Source of the DNA: Turnera subulata
Lineage: Eukaryota > Streptophyta > Magnoliopsida > Malpighiales > Passifloraceae
Direction of reading: 5' to 3'
Length of the DNA: 64,000 nucleotides
NCBI GenBank assembly: GCA_028386065.3
Contig: JAKUCV010006169.1
Location: forward strand, 4,419 to 68,418
Shown one piece after another: positions 23,065 to 39,555 of this stretch. The position numbers were made by a program, and so were the translations under genes. Positions within the stretch are counted from its first letter, which is position 1, and every line of letters starts with the position of its first letter. The notes beneath the pieces are model-generated. The model saw only the letters and a program-made list of their open reading frames with translations. It searched no databases and was not told where the DNA came from.

Positions 23065-23610
23065 TTGATGCTATCCGCGCAGATAATGATGACTAGCTGG
23101 GTATTGGTCCTCTACCTGAACTTGTGTTATTAATAATGCAGCCTCATTAAAAACTCCAACAACCTCTTCTAAGGAATACCAGTGTTCATATGCTTGCCTT
23201 ACCAAATTCTCAACAAAACCCTGCTCATGCTTGAAAGTTCCGGAGTGGACTATGTGCTTCCATTGATTATGGCATTGACAACTTCACACGTAGGATTCAT
23301 GTTAATAGTGTAGTTTACTTGGCGAACTATTTTATGTTTGATCCCCAATACACATGTCCTTATATGCTTCATTGTAATTTCCACATTTTCTCAAACATCC
23401 CAAGCCTTAGAATCCTCCTAAGCTTCTGCGGTTCCACAGTGGACATCTAGAGGAAGTCTTGAACATTATTTATGCCAACAGCAAAGAGCTTCTTGTGGAA
23501 AACTCCATCTTTCCCTATCTTCTCAAGCCTCCACATTTCTTCTTCTAACATTGATGTATGATGCTTCTTGTATATAGAAATAGATGAATGCTTACAGGGC
23601 TGCTCTAGTA
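23065..23610 (-). pseudogene. CBP60 (calmodulin-binding protein 60) pseudogene fragment
   Basis: Reading leftward from about 23610: [20 protein letters not shown], then [20 protein letters not shown] and a stop. EPQKLRRILRLGMFEKMW follows, then RTCVLG after a frame change, and ENLVRQAYEHWYSLEEVVG near 23180. The order and spacing match the central region of the plant CBP60 family (SARD1/CBP60g relatives), where [17 protein letters not shown] and LVxxAYxxW blocks are conserved. Several stops and frameshifts are present and neither end of the protein is seen. It was probably placed here by duplication or transposition. Confidence 0.7.
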
Positions 23611-24000
23611 GCCTCCCAATCTACCACCCCCTTTGGTTAAATATATGACTATAGATTTTAATTTTGCTTCAAATATATCGGCTACCGTTTGCTAAACTAA
23701 CTAAAAGGGCTTCCCATGTGTAATGAAATTCCATTCATACATTTTGGTAGAAAAAAAAAAATTGGTGAGGGTGTGAACATCCAAATTTGGCCATCTATAT
23801 TTTATTAATTTAGACTTTATAGTATGTTTTAACCGAAGGTTAACTAGATGACTTAATTTTGGGCTTAGAGTATATTTGGAGTTTAATGAATAGAAAATTG
23901 ACAGCCACATGAGAATAGCCCATAGGAACACATTTCCTGTAGCCCAATTTGGCTCTGATTTTCGTGAAAAATCAGAATGAAAATTACCTTTTGAGTGAAA

Positions 24001-25221
24001 TGTGAGAATATGGTAAAAAGAGTGTTGAATTTAAGTTAATTAGGATGATTTAATATTAATTGGAGTGATCTGGAGGAGTAATAATAAAAAAAGAGTATAT
24101 TCTTATCTAACAATCTTTGATTCACACAAAAAGATCAATCATACCAAGAATTAATGAGCATTGGGAGCTAAAAAAGGCAAGAACGCGTAACAGTAATGAG
24201 GGCCGGGCGGTCATCTCGCGATGACCGCCAAGCTCGGTAGTCATGTAAGAGAAGAGCGCCATAGACGACGTTCATGTCGACAAGACCGCCCGACAATGGC
24301 GGCCATGCGTCCTTGTTACGCAGAAAATAAAAGATTTTTGACCATTAAGACGATCCTATGCGTTTTTGGTCGGATTTTCAGCAAGGATCCTGACCATTAT
24401 GAGGTCTACGATCTCTGTACTCCCAGAACTCTATAAAAGAGGGCCCCAACCCACTTCCAAAAGGTCCAAAAAATTAGAGAGCATACACACTCTATACACT
24501 CTTAGAAACTTAGAAAGCTTAGAGAAACTCTACTTCTCCAAGCCCTCAAACACTTTTAGTACTGTTATTCTGGCCAAATTCCTATGGAGTCAACCATCTA
24601 GAAGCATCAAGCAAGAAGATTAAGAGTTAATCAAGGTGAAGCTAAGAGAAGGAAAGGTTGTGGGTGTAGATAGCAACCCAATAAAGCAAGGAGCTAGAGG
24701 AGGTTTTCAAAAGGTTAGTTTTCTATTTTTTTGATATTGATGTGCTGAGATGTATGTTGTTGATATGGATGTGATTGATGTGATGTCATGATAAGAACTA
24801 CGTGAGCTTTGAACCCGGTTGTTGGGGTACGTAGGTGGTCTAGTGATGGAAGCTCAAGCCAAATCTTCTTCTCACCCCTCTTTCTCTTTAATTTTTAGTA
24901 TTTATTTTAATTATGTGTTTTGTTTCCATACTTGCATACTTACACAAGACACACAATTTGATTCAGTTATTGCACAAGATTTCGACCCAGCATGGGTGGG
25001 TGCTTAACACCTTCCTACCTGTGACGAACCCCCGAACCCAACAATCTTTGGTTCACTATGATCAGTCCCTTAAGTTTGTTGCCTAGGAGAAGTGACGCCT
25101 AAAATTTTTTCTACAGATTTTTCCAAGAAATAAAATCAGGGTGGCGACTCTAGTTTTTGTTGGAAAAGAACATAACAATGGTGAGGAGGCCAAAGGGATT
25201 GATTTGGCCTGGATCCTCACA
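24001..25221 (+). mobile_element. gypsy-like LTR (solo or partial), 1.2 kb
   Basis: It starts TGTGAGAATA and ends ATCCTCACA, with a TATA box TATAAAA at 24432-24438. It shares ordered blocks with the segment 35070-36685: a GGCGGTCAT/ATGACCGCC hairpin (24206-24229), AACTACGTGAG near 24796, ACGAACCCCCGA near 25023 and GGGTGGCGACTC near 25140. The last block resembles a tRNA-complementary site of Tat/Ogre elements but lies inside the apparent LTR. Flanks (TGAAA on the left, TAGGG on the right) do not match, so boundaries or insertion history remain open. Confidence 0.55.
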
Positions 25222-27045
25222 TAGGGGCTTAACGAGCATTTAGACCCTTCATGACTTCAAATTATATGGATTTCTATGATGCAACATTAGAATCCTCCAC
25301 CTAGCTGCGAGTGATAAGAAAAGTTCTAGCAATCATTCTTGTACGTTAAACCCGGTCCGATCCGATCAGTTGAACCTAGGTAATTAGGACTTGGAGGCCA
25401 ACCTGGGATTTTTTCTCTTCTAGGTTGTAGCCTCCAACGAGCCAATCGGATCACGTGAAGTTCCACGGTTTCCGCATTTAGTAATATGTTTCTAATTTTT
25501 ATGAGTCAAAATCAATTTCCGCACAATTTTTTTCCTTAGTCAAAACGTAGTTAGATTCTTAGTTGAACCTTTTTCAAGAGAATTATTTCTACATTAATTA
25601 TGTGTCGGTCAGTCCTGCTTAAAATCGCAATTGGATCTGTGGTCCCTAGACCCGATCATTAAAACAAGTTACAGACCTAGTAAAAGTAAAGAGATATGGT
25701 AAATGTGTATGTTTGATTGATGAGTGGTGTCAATCTACAAGTATAAAGGTCCTATTTATACTATACACATAAGCAAACCATTAATCCTAGGTTAGTTATT
25801 AAACCTAGAAAATCTAGGAGAACCGTAGTAATTTACCCTAGAAGATATAGGAGAAAATCACGATCATTAGCTGTCTTGCGTTGGCTTGTAGCAAATTCTA
25901 AAAGGCTAGGCCCACTAAGGGACAAAGCCTACTAGTTCTGGTCTAACTCCATTTTTATGGCACAAACAAAAAATAATTGGGATGGTGCTAGGCTAGTGAA
26001 TGTAGAGACTAATTTGTGTTATCCTTGATTGGGCAAGAAGGGAATAATGATGGTCATAGATAAACCAATCCTTGATGGGGAACACAAGAGAAAAAGATAA
26101 CCGGTGATGGGAGACAAGTGCAAGGGCCGTCATCAACCGGTTGGTTGTAGGAGCATAGACAGGTGAGGAACCGATCGGAACACCAGTCATTGAGGAGCCC
26201 AATCGAATGATTATATAACTAAAATGACTAGGCAAACAAAAAATAGATGGAACTGATCGGTGATCGAGCTGCAAGACAACCTGATAGGATGCAGTTGGAA
26301 GAAAGACGACTGGTGGTTTTGGGATAGATGATAGGTTAGGTGAAGATCACGATGACAAAGAAAAACTACAATGATAACGTCTAAAAATTGTATTAGTTCG
26401 TGCTCCGAATTTCTCCAGGGCTATATATAATGACAAAATAGGAAGCAATATAACTAAGACCCAAGTGTATAAAGAGAGGATAACAACCAACAATCCATAC
26501 AATACTCTTTTTTTATTATAAAAAGGAGCCATCTTCATTAATTTAAACAGATCTATAGAAAGTAAAAGTAGAAGAAAAACTTACAACAAGAATTGACCTA
26601 TTACAAAGTCAATAAACAACAAATCTTTATCCTTCAAATAAGGATTAACAATAGCACAACTATTCCAAATGGAGCATCTTTTCAGATCTGGCTCGTGCTG
26701 CAAAGACCACACTTCAAGGTGGAAATTTTGTTGTTCTTGAGCTTCCATAAGAGATAGAAGAAATTCTTCTTGAAGAGATATTTCAACATAGCTTTTGACT
26801 TCTCTTGCCTTCCTCACAAGAAGGGAAAAGAAACCCACAAAAAGAGTAGAAAATCCAGCTAAGTGGATAGATCTGGTGATAAATTATTATCCGTAAAGGA
26901 AAACAAAGAAAAAAACTAGAAACTAAAGGAAAGAGAAGGCTGCCTTGTTGAGGGCTTCTTCTACTTTAAATTCTAAAGAGAGAAGAGAGAAAAGTATAGG
27001 GAGAGAGAGAGGTTTTAAATGGACGTGATATAATACTCTCTAATC

Positions 27046-27190
27046 ATTTACTCTTTCTATCTCTTAATTCCTCTCTTACCCTTTACTCTCTCTATCCCTT
27101 ATTTCCTCTCTTAACTCTTTGTTCTCGTAATTCCTTAATTTCTCTCTCACTATCTACTCTCTTTATCCCTTACTCCCTCTACACTTAACT
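27046..27190. repeat. Pyrimidine-rich minisatellite, unit about 35 bp
   Basis: Four imperfect units of the form TTTACTCTCTCTATCCCTTA followed by a TTCCTCTCTTA-like tail. The plus strand is almost pure C/T apart from scattered A. Confidence 0.6.
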
Positions 27191-28846
27191 CCTCCTTTCT
27201 TTCTTTCTTCTTTCATTTTACTATAGATCTTGAGACATCATTCTCTAAGATCATTATTCTCACTCTCGTCATAAGATATATTTTTCGAGTTGGGTTTGTG
27301 AGTTTTTAGGCCAGAACTAGGCCGGATGACACCAGTTATACACTTTACGAAGTCCGGCTCCGTGGACGCATGGCACCGTCTACCAAAAGCGCATTTGGGG
27401 CTGGCGTGGTTGTAAGTTAGGTTGTTGCTGGAAAAACCAAATTTTGCCCACAAACTGCTATGTATAAATTTTATGGTGGCATGATATGGATGAAGAAGTA
27501 ACTTGGTGATAGAACCGCAATATGAAAGAAATGAAGGGTTTATCTTCTAAGTCTGCTCCTAAATCTAATAGATATAAATTCAATTAATAGGCGTATATGA
27601 GTGTTGAAAAAGAAGGTATAGGAATGCGTGTTACTTGTAGACAAATGGGATGTGTAGTACGTACTAGAAAACAAAAATGCTTATGCTTTGAGCTAATGGA
27701 AATTGAAAGGGTCTACTTAGAAATGCAAGTGGAATTATTGGGGTACTGAGTTGCAGGCCTTCAAATCTTTATCTCCGGATGTTCAAAAAAAAAAATCTTT
27801 ATCTCCGAGTCCTTGTGAAACTATAGAGGCTTAAATTGAGGTTGGAAAAAGTATTTTCCTAGTATGGTAAAGGATATATATTATTGTATTAAATTTAAAG
27901 TAATTTTGAAGTAATTAAGATGATTTTAAACTGTTCAACAAGTTTTGGCCAATTCTACAGGTGGGACCGTACGATATCACTTTTTTTTTTTTTTTAGCAG
28001 CATATGTTGCTACCTCGTGGGCGGGTTACAAATGTACCGAAGTCAATCCAGCATCATCCCCAATTATTTATTCCCTATATTTGTAATCACATTTTCCTTT
28101 TTGTATTACTAGTTAGATCATATTCCTCCGATGTCAGAATTTGACGATGTGATAGGACTCATCCAAAAAAAAAAAAAACAGAAAAGAAAGGAAAAGAAGA
28201 GGATGTGCTTGGTAGAGAGAGAATGATTTGCGAATTAATGGTATATCTTATGTTGATGATTATTACCAGGAAAAAAAGGAAGAAGGTTATACCCAGGTAG
28301 TGGGGTCATTAGGATTAGTGTTATACCAGGTAGTGGGGTTATTTTGGATCTACACAGGGTTTTAACATACAAAAGATCCAACATTAGTCTTGGCAGCGTC
28401 AGCGGTACTTGATATCAAGGATTTAGCTCAAGTTGCATTGCGCTGCACCAAGCTTAGAAATAACCCAGATATCCTTATTAGGAGATATGGCTAGGCTTAT
28501 TGGAGAGACATAACATAACAATGAAATATTATATTGATAAAGGAACAAGAACATGACATTTGATACAGGAACAAGAACATGACGTTGCTGGCGTTTGAGT
28601 GCAGAACTCTACTACTGAGAAAGACTAGTAAATGGTGTCTTCGTCATCCTGAAAATGATGGTGTGATTAGATTAGCCTACTTTAATATCTCTATATCATA
28701 TTCCTCCTCATTATCCTATCAAAATTGAAGTTTCTCCAACCTTTACCTTTCTTACTATGTATGCACACAGCAAAGAACAGGGTTGGGCCACCATTTCAGT
28801 GACCAAGAAGTCTCCTCCTAAAGATGTGGAATTGGTTTGCTGGCCC

Positions 28847-28850
<4 letters not shown>

Positions 28851-28898
<48 letters not shown>
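28851..28898. repeat. (TA)n microsatellite, about 24 units
   Basis: An uninterrupted TA run followed by an A-run. Confidence 0.95.
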
Positions 28899-28903
<5 letters not shown>

Positions 28904-29333
28904 AAACTGATTTAAGTCTCACACAAGCGGGAACTTCATTTGCTCCGTTTCACTTGGGCCTTAACATGACCATGTAAACTGGGAATTCTGTACCAAGAAA
29001 AATTATCATTTGAGGAAAAAAGTTGTGGTTAGGATCAAGGATTAATATAGTTTAACTTAACTACCTGGAGACGCCATGGTCCCATTTGCTGTCAACAAGA
29101 ACTTACACAACTAAATCGACCAAAGAAAAACTAAACTGCAATTCTTACGTAAGAAGATTCTACAAAAGAACTTTATAATGATATCTCCAAGCAGATAATC
29201 ATCCTATCTTACATACGTACCGCTTCACAGAGTAAAGGAAGGACGGTAATAGGTATATGGATGAGTTAGATCCGGCTGCGTCCAATCTTAGGCAACATAG
29301 AATCTTAGTGGTTAGAGTAATGAATGTATCGCA

Positions 29334-34404
<5,071 letters not shown>

Positions 34405-34416
34405 TTCTTTGGGGGT

Positions 34417-34418
<2 letters not shown>

Positions 34419-34457
<39 letters not shown>
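34419..34457. repeat. (CT)n/(GA)n run in the MCM6 5' UTR
   Basis: About 19 CT units on the plus strand, so GA on the transcribed sense strand, begin 15 bp upstream of the MCM6 start codon. GA-rich 5' UTRs are common in plant genes. Confidence 0.9.
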
Positions 34458-34460
<3 letters not shown>

Positions 34461-34563
34461 GTGTATTTAGAGATTTGAGTGGATGCGCTTCTTCTGCTAA
34501 AAGGGAAACTAAAACCCTTTTGAAGAGTTTTTCTTTTCTAGGGGTCACTGTGTGTGTGTGTGT

Positions 34564-34572
34564 GGCGGGAAA
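34564..34572 (-). promoter_or_regulatory. E2F-type site in the MCM6 promoter
   Basis: The plus strand reads GGCGGGAAA, so the gene strand reads TTTCCCGCC, the consensus E2F/DP site found in plant S-phase genes. It lies about 160 bp upstream of the start codon. Confidence 0.75.
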
Positions 34573-34592
34573 AAGAGAAGGGGGACCAACTG

Positions 34593-34601
34593 TTTCCCGC
34601 C
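34593..34601 (+). promoter_or_regulatory. Second E2F-type site, inverted relative to the first
   Basis: TTTCCCGCC on the plus strand, 20 bp beyond the first site and facing it. Two sites so close fit E2F-controlled G1/S expression of MCM genes. Confidence 0.75.
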
Positions 34602-34880
34602 AAAAGTATGCGGATTAAGGCTTCCACTACTATCTGATGAATACGACTGGGCCTTTTTTTCTGGCATTGCTGGGCCTTAATGGGCTCATCCAGTTTGGTT
34701 TCAAGATAGTTATTTCCGGGTTAAATACATTTTACTACCCTAATTATGTTTTAAAAATAAATCAATACCTCAATTAAAAAAGCCGGCATTTTACCACCTC
34801 AAGTTTCTTATTTCAAAATTTTGATACCTGGGATTGAACCAATTTATGGCTCAACCTATTTATTAATGGGTTAAATATAT

Positions 34881-35049
34881 GATTGGTCTCCCTATTATAT
34901 TGAATTGATACGAATTGTCCCTCTACGCTAATTAGGATTAATTACGTCCCCTTACTCTTCATAAATGATAAAGAATAAGGGGACGTAATTAATCCTAATT
35001 AGCGTAGAGGGACAATTCGTATCAATTCAATATAATAAGGAGACCAATC
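34881..35049. repeat. Near-perfect inverted repeat, 79-bp arms (MITE-like foldback)
   Basis: Arm 34881-34959 and arm 34971-35049 are reverse complements at 77 of 79 positions, with an 11-bp loop. Weaker pairing extends outward about 13 bp to GGGTTAAAT (34868) and ATTTAGCC (35061). Nothing is coded. The termini resemble those of Mutator-like MITEs, but candidate 9-bp flanks (TTTATTAAT, ACCAATAAT) match only partly. Confidence 0.85.
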
Positions 35050-35069
35050 AGAAATTTAGCCACCAATAA

Positions 35070-36685
35070 TGTGAACAATAATGTGAACAGTAACCCGGAC
35101 CCGTCGGACATCTCGCAATGACCGCCAGGCCCGGGCAGACATCCTTGGAAGACCGCCATGACACGGCGGTCATGTCGTGATGACCGCCACGCCATGTCGG
35201 TTAAGTGGTCCTATTTTGGCAACTTTCTCTACAGCGAGCACAGCCCATTTAATTAACGATTTCGGGAGCTTCAGGGGTCCAATCGACATGAAACCAGTTG
35301 GAGACGAAAATAGACTCATAGGGCTTTCATGGATATAAATTGCATAATTTTTGGCCAAGTAGATTAAGAGCAGTAACTGATTAAAGTTGGCCCAACCGTG
35401 CAGAAATCTACCACCGACCTAGGCCCACTATATTTGCAATATCACGAGCTAAAGAATTCCGATTTAGGATGTCTTTATATTGTCAGAAAGCTAGAAGAAT
35501 TATCTAGAACTTTGCAGAAGGGCCTAGAGTTTGATTTCGTCGTCTACAAAGTGGAAATTGGTGTGAAAGTTACGGGTTACAAAACAGGTAAAGCACCGAC
35601 TTGGTGAGCAAGTCAAGGATTTTGTTTCCAATCTGATCTAGGAGTCTTAAACCGACCTATGGACGAATTGTACACTATATATAGGTCCCTAGGGTTTACA
35701 GAGAAGGGGACAGCAACGTTGAGTAGTGGTAAAGCACTCAATTAATCGAATTTTCTCTCGACACACACCCTAAAGCGCATTACCTTGGAGAAACTCTTTA
35801 GATTTGATTTTATTCTTCAATTCCTATTGCTTTTCCCTCTCAGATCTCACGTGGTTTTGCTCTAGTTGTGTTTTCTTATTAGTCTTTACAGAGAAGGAGT
35901 CTAATTCAAGGGCTTCAGGAGCAATCACTCGCAATCCCGAGGTCAAGAACGTGAAGAACTCGAGTAGAGGCTCCTGCAGCATGCAGTCTCGGTAATTAAA
36001 TCATATCTAGAGTTCTAGACCTCAGATTGCTGCGATCTTAGACTATGTGGAAAGTTAAGAGGAAGATCTACAACTTTAATGTTGGGATCAGAGGCTGAAT
36101 CGATCGTTTGGTGCGCTTAAAACCAGCTGCAAGTCGACTCTAGTTTCTGTCCAGAAACTCCAGGTAAGTGTTCTAACTCTTTTCGATTCTAAATCGCCTT
36201 GTTTGCTGCTTATTCGATGCTATGATGATACTGACATGTTTTCTTGAGTGTTTGATTTCAATCTAAGAACTACGTGAGTTTTGAATCCGGTCGCCAGGGT
36301 ACATAGGATGTCTCTAGTGGTGGAGACGCAAGCCTAATTATGCTTTAACCTTTTCTCTTCTCTTTTGTTCTTTTAATTCTCTGTTTTGCATGCTGTTTTG
36401 ATGATTATATGCTGATGGAAATCTGGTTTACACACACGTACACATGCACCAAAACACAAGTATTCGCTTAAATTGCATATTATTTCGCCCAAGCATGGAT
36501 GGGGTACCTCATCACCTTCCTATTCATGACGAACCCCCGAGTCTGGCGTCTTTGGTTCGCTAATCTGGTTGCTTTGTGGGTATAAGGAGTTACTCTTTGG
36601 TTTTTCCTGAGTTTTTTCACGGTAATAAAACTTGGGTGGCGACTCCATCGATTGTCACGAGGTGAAAAAGTTCCGGGTTCTCACA
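35070..36685 (+). mobile_element. gypsy-like LTR related to 24001-25221
   Basis: The end GGTTCTCACA at 36685 is clear and the start is uncertain (TGTGAACA at 35070 or 35082). It carries the same hairpin (GGCGGTCAT, 6-bp loop, ATGACCGCC at 35165-35188), a TATA box at 35676-35683, and the blocks AACTACGTGAG, ACGAACCCCCGA and GGGTGGCGACTC in the same order as the first copy. No coding frame is inside. It abuts the LINE remnant at 36754 and no target duplication was found. Confidence 0.55.
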
Positions 36686-36753
36686 CTAGGATAGTAGACT
36701 AAATATAAAGAAAGGCTAAAAAACACGGACTAACAATAGAATGGCAGCTGAAT

Positions 36754-38746
36754 TACGTAGCAGCTCTCATCCCCACCCAATCCACACTTTCCTTTTCAAT
36801 TAACATCTCCATTTTTTTGATAACCTCATTTTTATCACCCACCATCTTCAAACCCAACTGCTGACCCACCTCCAAAGACTTACTTGCTTCTAAAGATTTG
36901 AAGAAAAAAGTCGAATTAACAGCAGCCAATGCCCGCCCATTTCCTGTCTCTATATCTTTGTCTTGAGTTGAACTGTCCCCTGAGGATAGAGATTGAACAA
37001 TGCCTCCTAGAATGATTTTCTTGATTTTCTTAAATCTTTTCTATTGATTTTCCCTTCTCGACTTAGCCTGGTCTGAGAGTGCTTGAAACTGATTTCTCAA
37101 TGCCACCAGGGACAAATCCACTTGCTCGTCTAAAACTAACTGTGTCTCAAAGATCACAGAAAGTGACCCATCATAAGAAGACTGAGGTTCCTCTATCGGC
37201 CCCATAACGGCCCGATTATCATCCTTAGGCCCACTCGAAGACCCTTGTCCAGCTTTATACACTTCTTCCAAATGAAGCTCAACTGACCTCACTAAAGTCT
37301 CTTCAGCATTACGGCCCACATCCAAGGAGTCCTCCCCTGATACGAAATCACACTTATCACCATTCACTCTCTCCTTATTCCCATCTATCTTGGGACTAGA
37401 TCCCTAGCAGCTGTGCTGCTTCGAACACCCACTGACACATCGAACATTCTCCTCGACATTTGCGCCGCCATCTCTCACAGCCCTATTCATGCAGTTAAAC
37501 TTTATCATCTTGTTTGCTGGTTCAGCACCCAAAATTCCCTTTCCTTTATCCAAATAATTAATAGTATCCATTATCCCGAATGGATCTATTGACTCTTGGA
37601 TTTCCCCATCTTCTTCTTCCTCCCTCCTGTTCGAATCCGACGACTCACCTAACTCCCTTTCAACCTCGAAATAAGAACCTTTCTCAGATAATCCAACAAC
37701 TGGCTGAGCCTCTACAACCGATATTTCAAAAGTTTTCTGGCCGATCTTGACTTGGAAAGAACGGGAAAGAGGATTCTTGTAGGACGTCAAAATCGACACT
37801 TTTGTAACTTCCAAACTGTCACTTGACTCGAAACCATTAATCAATCTGATGAAACTGCCAAAACAAATAGCAATCTTGCTAAAAAACGAGTCGCACCAGG
37901 CCTATGGAGGTACCCCATAGACATTGAGAACACATTCTCTATGAGATGCATCATCATCCTCATCCTATTCTTTAAGCAAAGAGAAGAACTGATTACACCA
38001 AGCTCCCTTATGTTTCAAGCATGCCAGCATCGCCTCCCTAGACTCGAAGGACAAGAGAACATATGATCCCCCTAAATGCTTCACCCCCACTGTGCCATTG
38101 TAAATGAGTTTGAACCAATTTACGATATCTCCTAACCTTACATCTTCCTTCATGACTCCAAAAGCACAAGCACCCAACCTCTTAATGCTCTCATCCGACA
38201 GGTTGAACTCAAAAGATACATTCTTGTACTCTTGAACCCTAGCTGTACCGACCTTCATCTGGTTAGGAGGCCTAACCACCTGAGCAAACCCTCTTTGATC
38301 TTAGAATCACCCAAAGACTTCCTCACATTCATTTTATCCCTCCTAATCCCCTTTGATGTTGAAGGCGACACTCTGTCCTTAGCCACCTTTGCCACCAGCA
38401 TACCATTGATCACTTTTGCTTTGTTGATTTTGTCAACCATGACCTCCCCCTTCATACGCCCCTCAAATCTCACAAACCCAAACCGAATACCTGCCATATT
38501 CAACTTTCCTGGGATGTAAACATGTAGCACCATCCCAACTTTCGACATTTCCATGAAAAGCTCCCCTGCCTCCCATCCCGATGGAATATTTTCCACCAAA
38601 ATGTTCACTGCTTCAGAGTTATCTAAAGCCCTTTGCGCAAACTCTCTGGATTTTCTCGAAAAGAAAGATGATCTAATACTACTCCTCACCCGCGACTCAT
38701 TCCAGTTATTCTGCTCACCCTTACCAATCGAATGCCCACTAGCCAT
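36754..38746 (-). pseudogene. LINE ORF1 remnant with RRM domain
   Basis: ATG at 38746 opens MASGHSIGKGEQNNW. An RRM follows, with RNP2-like NILVENIP and RNP1-like RFGFVRFEG. A frameshift near 38260 leads into VQEYKNVSFEFNLSDESIKR and SYVLLSFESREAMLACL, as in ORF1 of plant LINEs. The second frame is then broken only by three amber codons (37965, 37404, 37041) and stays open to TAA near 36754. ORF2 is absent; the element is cut off where the gypsy-like LTR begins. Confidence 0.8.
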
Positions 38747-39450
38747 GACTCGTTCCCGACTCTTTTTTTTCTCTGCTTGGCTCGAGACCTAGCAGGATGG
38801 AATGTTTAATTCATAGGCAATTCTTTTCTAGTTTTATTTTAGCTCCCCCCTTTTTTTTTTGCCTATGATCGTAATAAGGATTGAATAACATCCGAACAAC
38901 AGCAACTCGCCAAGAAGACAACATCACGAGTGTTGATATGAACTGTTGATCATAGTTCCGAATTTTGATATGGGAGAGATTAATATTTCAATCGAGGTAG
39001 TTTTTGCATTTTTGTTAACATTTCACTTTCTACTATTCATGACTAGAGCCATTGACATATAATGACTTGGGTTTCATTTTCTTCTGAAAAAGGAAACTTG
39101 GCATAATTGATGACAGACCGCATAAAAAGATATGTAATTAGATGATTTAACATGAGCAACAAAAGTGCAGTTATCCGCTTCCCATCCCACCCCTTTTTTT
39201 TCCAGTGAAAACAAAAAAAAATAATAAAATTAGATCACCTCATTGTAGGAAACAGGAAAGCTCAAATGAAAAAAAAAAAAAAAAAAATCATCACACCAGC
39301 CTAACCCTTCAAATCAAAGGTAGTTGTCATATCTTTCTTTATGTTTCTCGAAGAGTTGTCATATATACTATTCATAGATCAGCATTTAGGTTGGGTGAGC
39401 CAAAAAAAGGAAATTACCCTTTATTTACTATCTACAAGTATCTATGGCTT
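38747..39450. other. Intergenic, nothing recognised
   Basis: AT-rich with poly-A/T runs (38842, 39198, 39270-39287). The right end is the promoter of the defensin-like gene. Confidence 0.45.
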
Positions 39451-39459
39451 TATATATAT
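39451..39459 (+). promoter_or_regulatory. TATA box of the defensin-like gene
   Basis: TATATATAT about 100 bp upstream of the start codon at 39556. Confidence 0.55.
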
Positions 39460-39555
39460 GTACACAAAATTTTGAGATCCGTCATCGCTAGCAATCTCAT
39501 TCTTTCTCTCTTCTTGGAAAGTGGTGGTGTTTTAATTCATTAATTAATAGTCTCC

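Larger units (their letters stand above)
25222..29333. other. Intergenic, downstream of MCM6; repeats only
   Basis: No gene is recognised in 4.1 kb. Landmarks are a pyrimidine-rich minisatellite (27046-27190), T and A runs near 27977 and 28160, and a long (TA)n at 28851-28898. Short frames, such as the minus-strand one at 26838-26581, have no recognisable content. Confidence 0.45.

Noticed and set aside
24001..25221. Complete retrotransposon in this region
   Set aside because: No second LTR, internal coding region or target duplication was found, so only an LTR-like unit is claimed.
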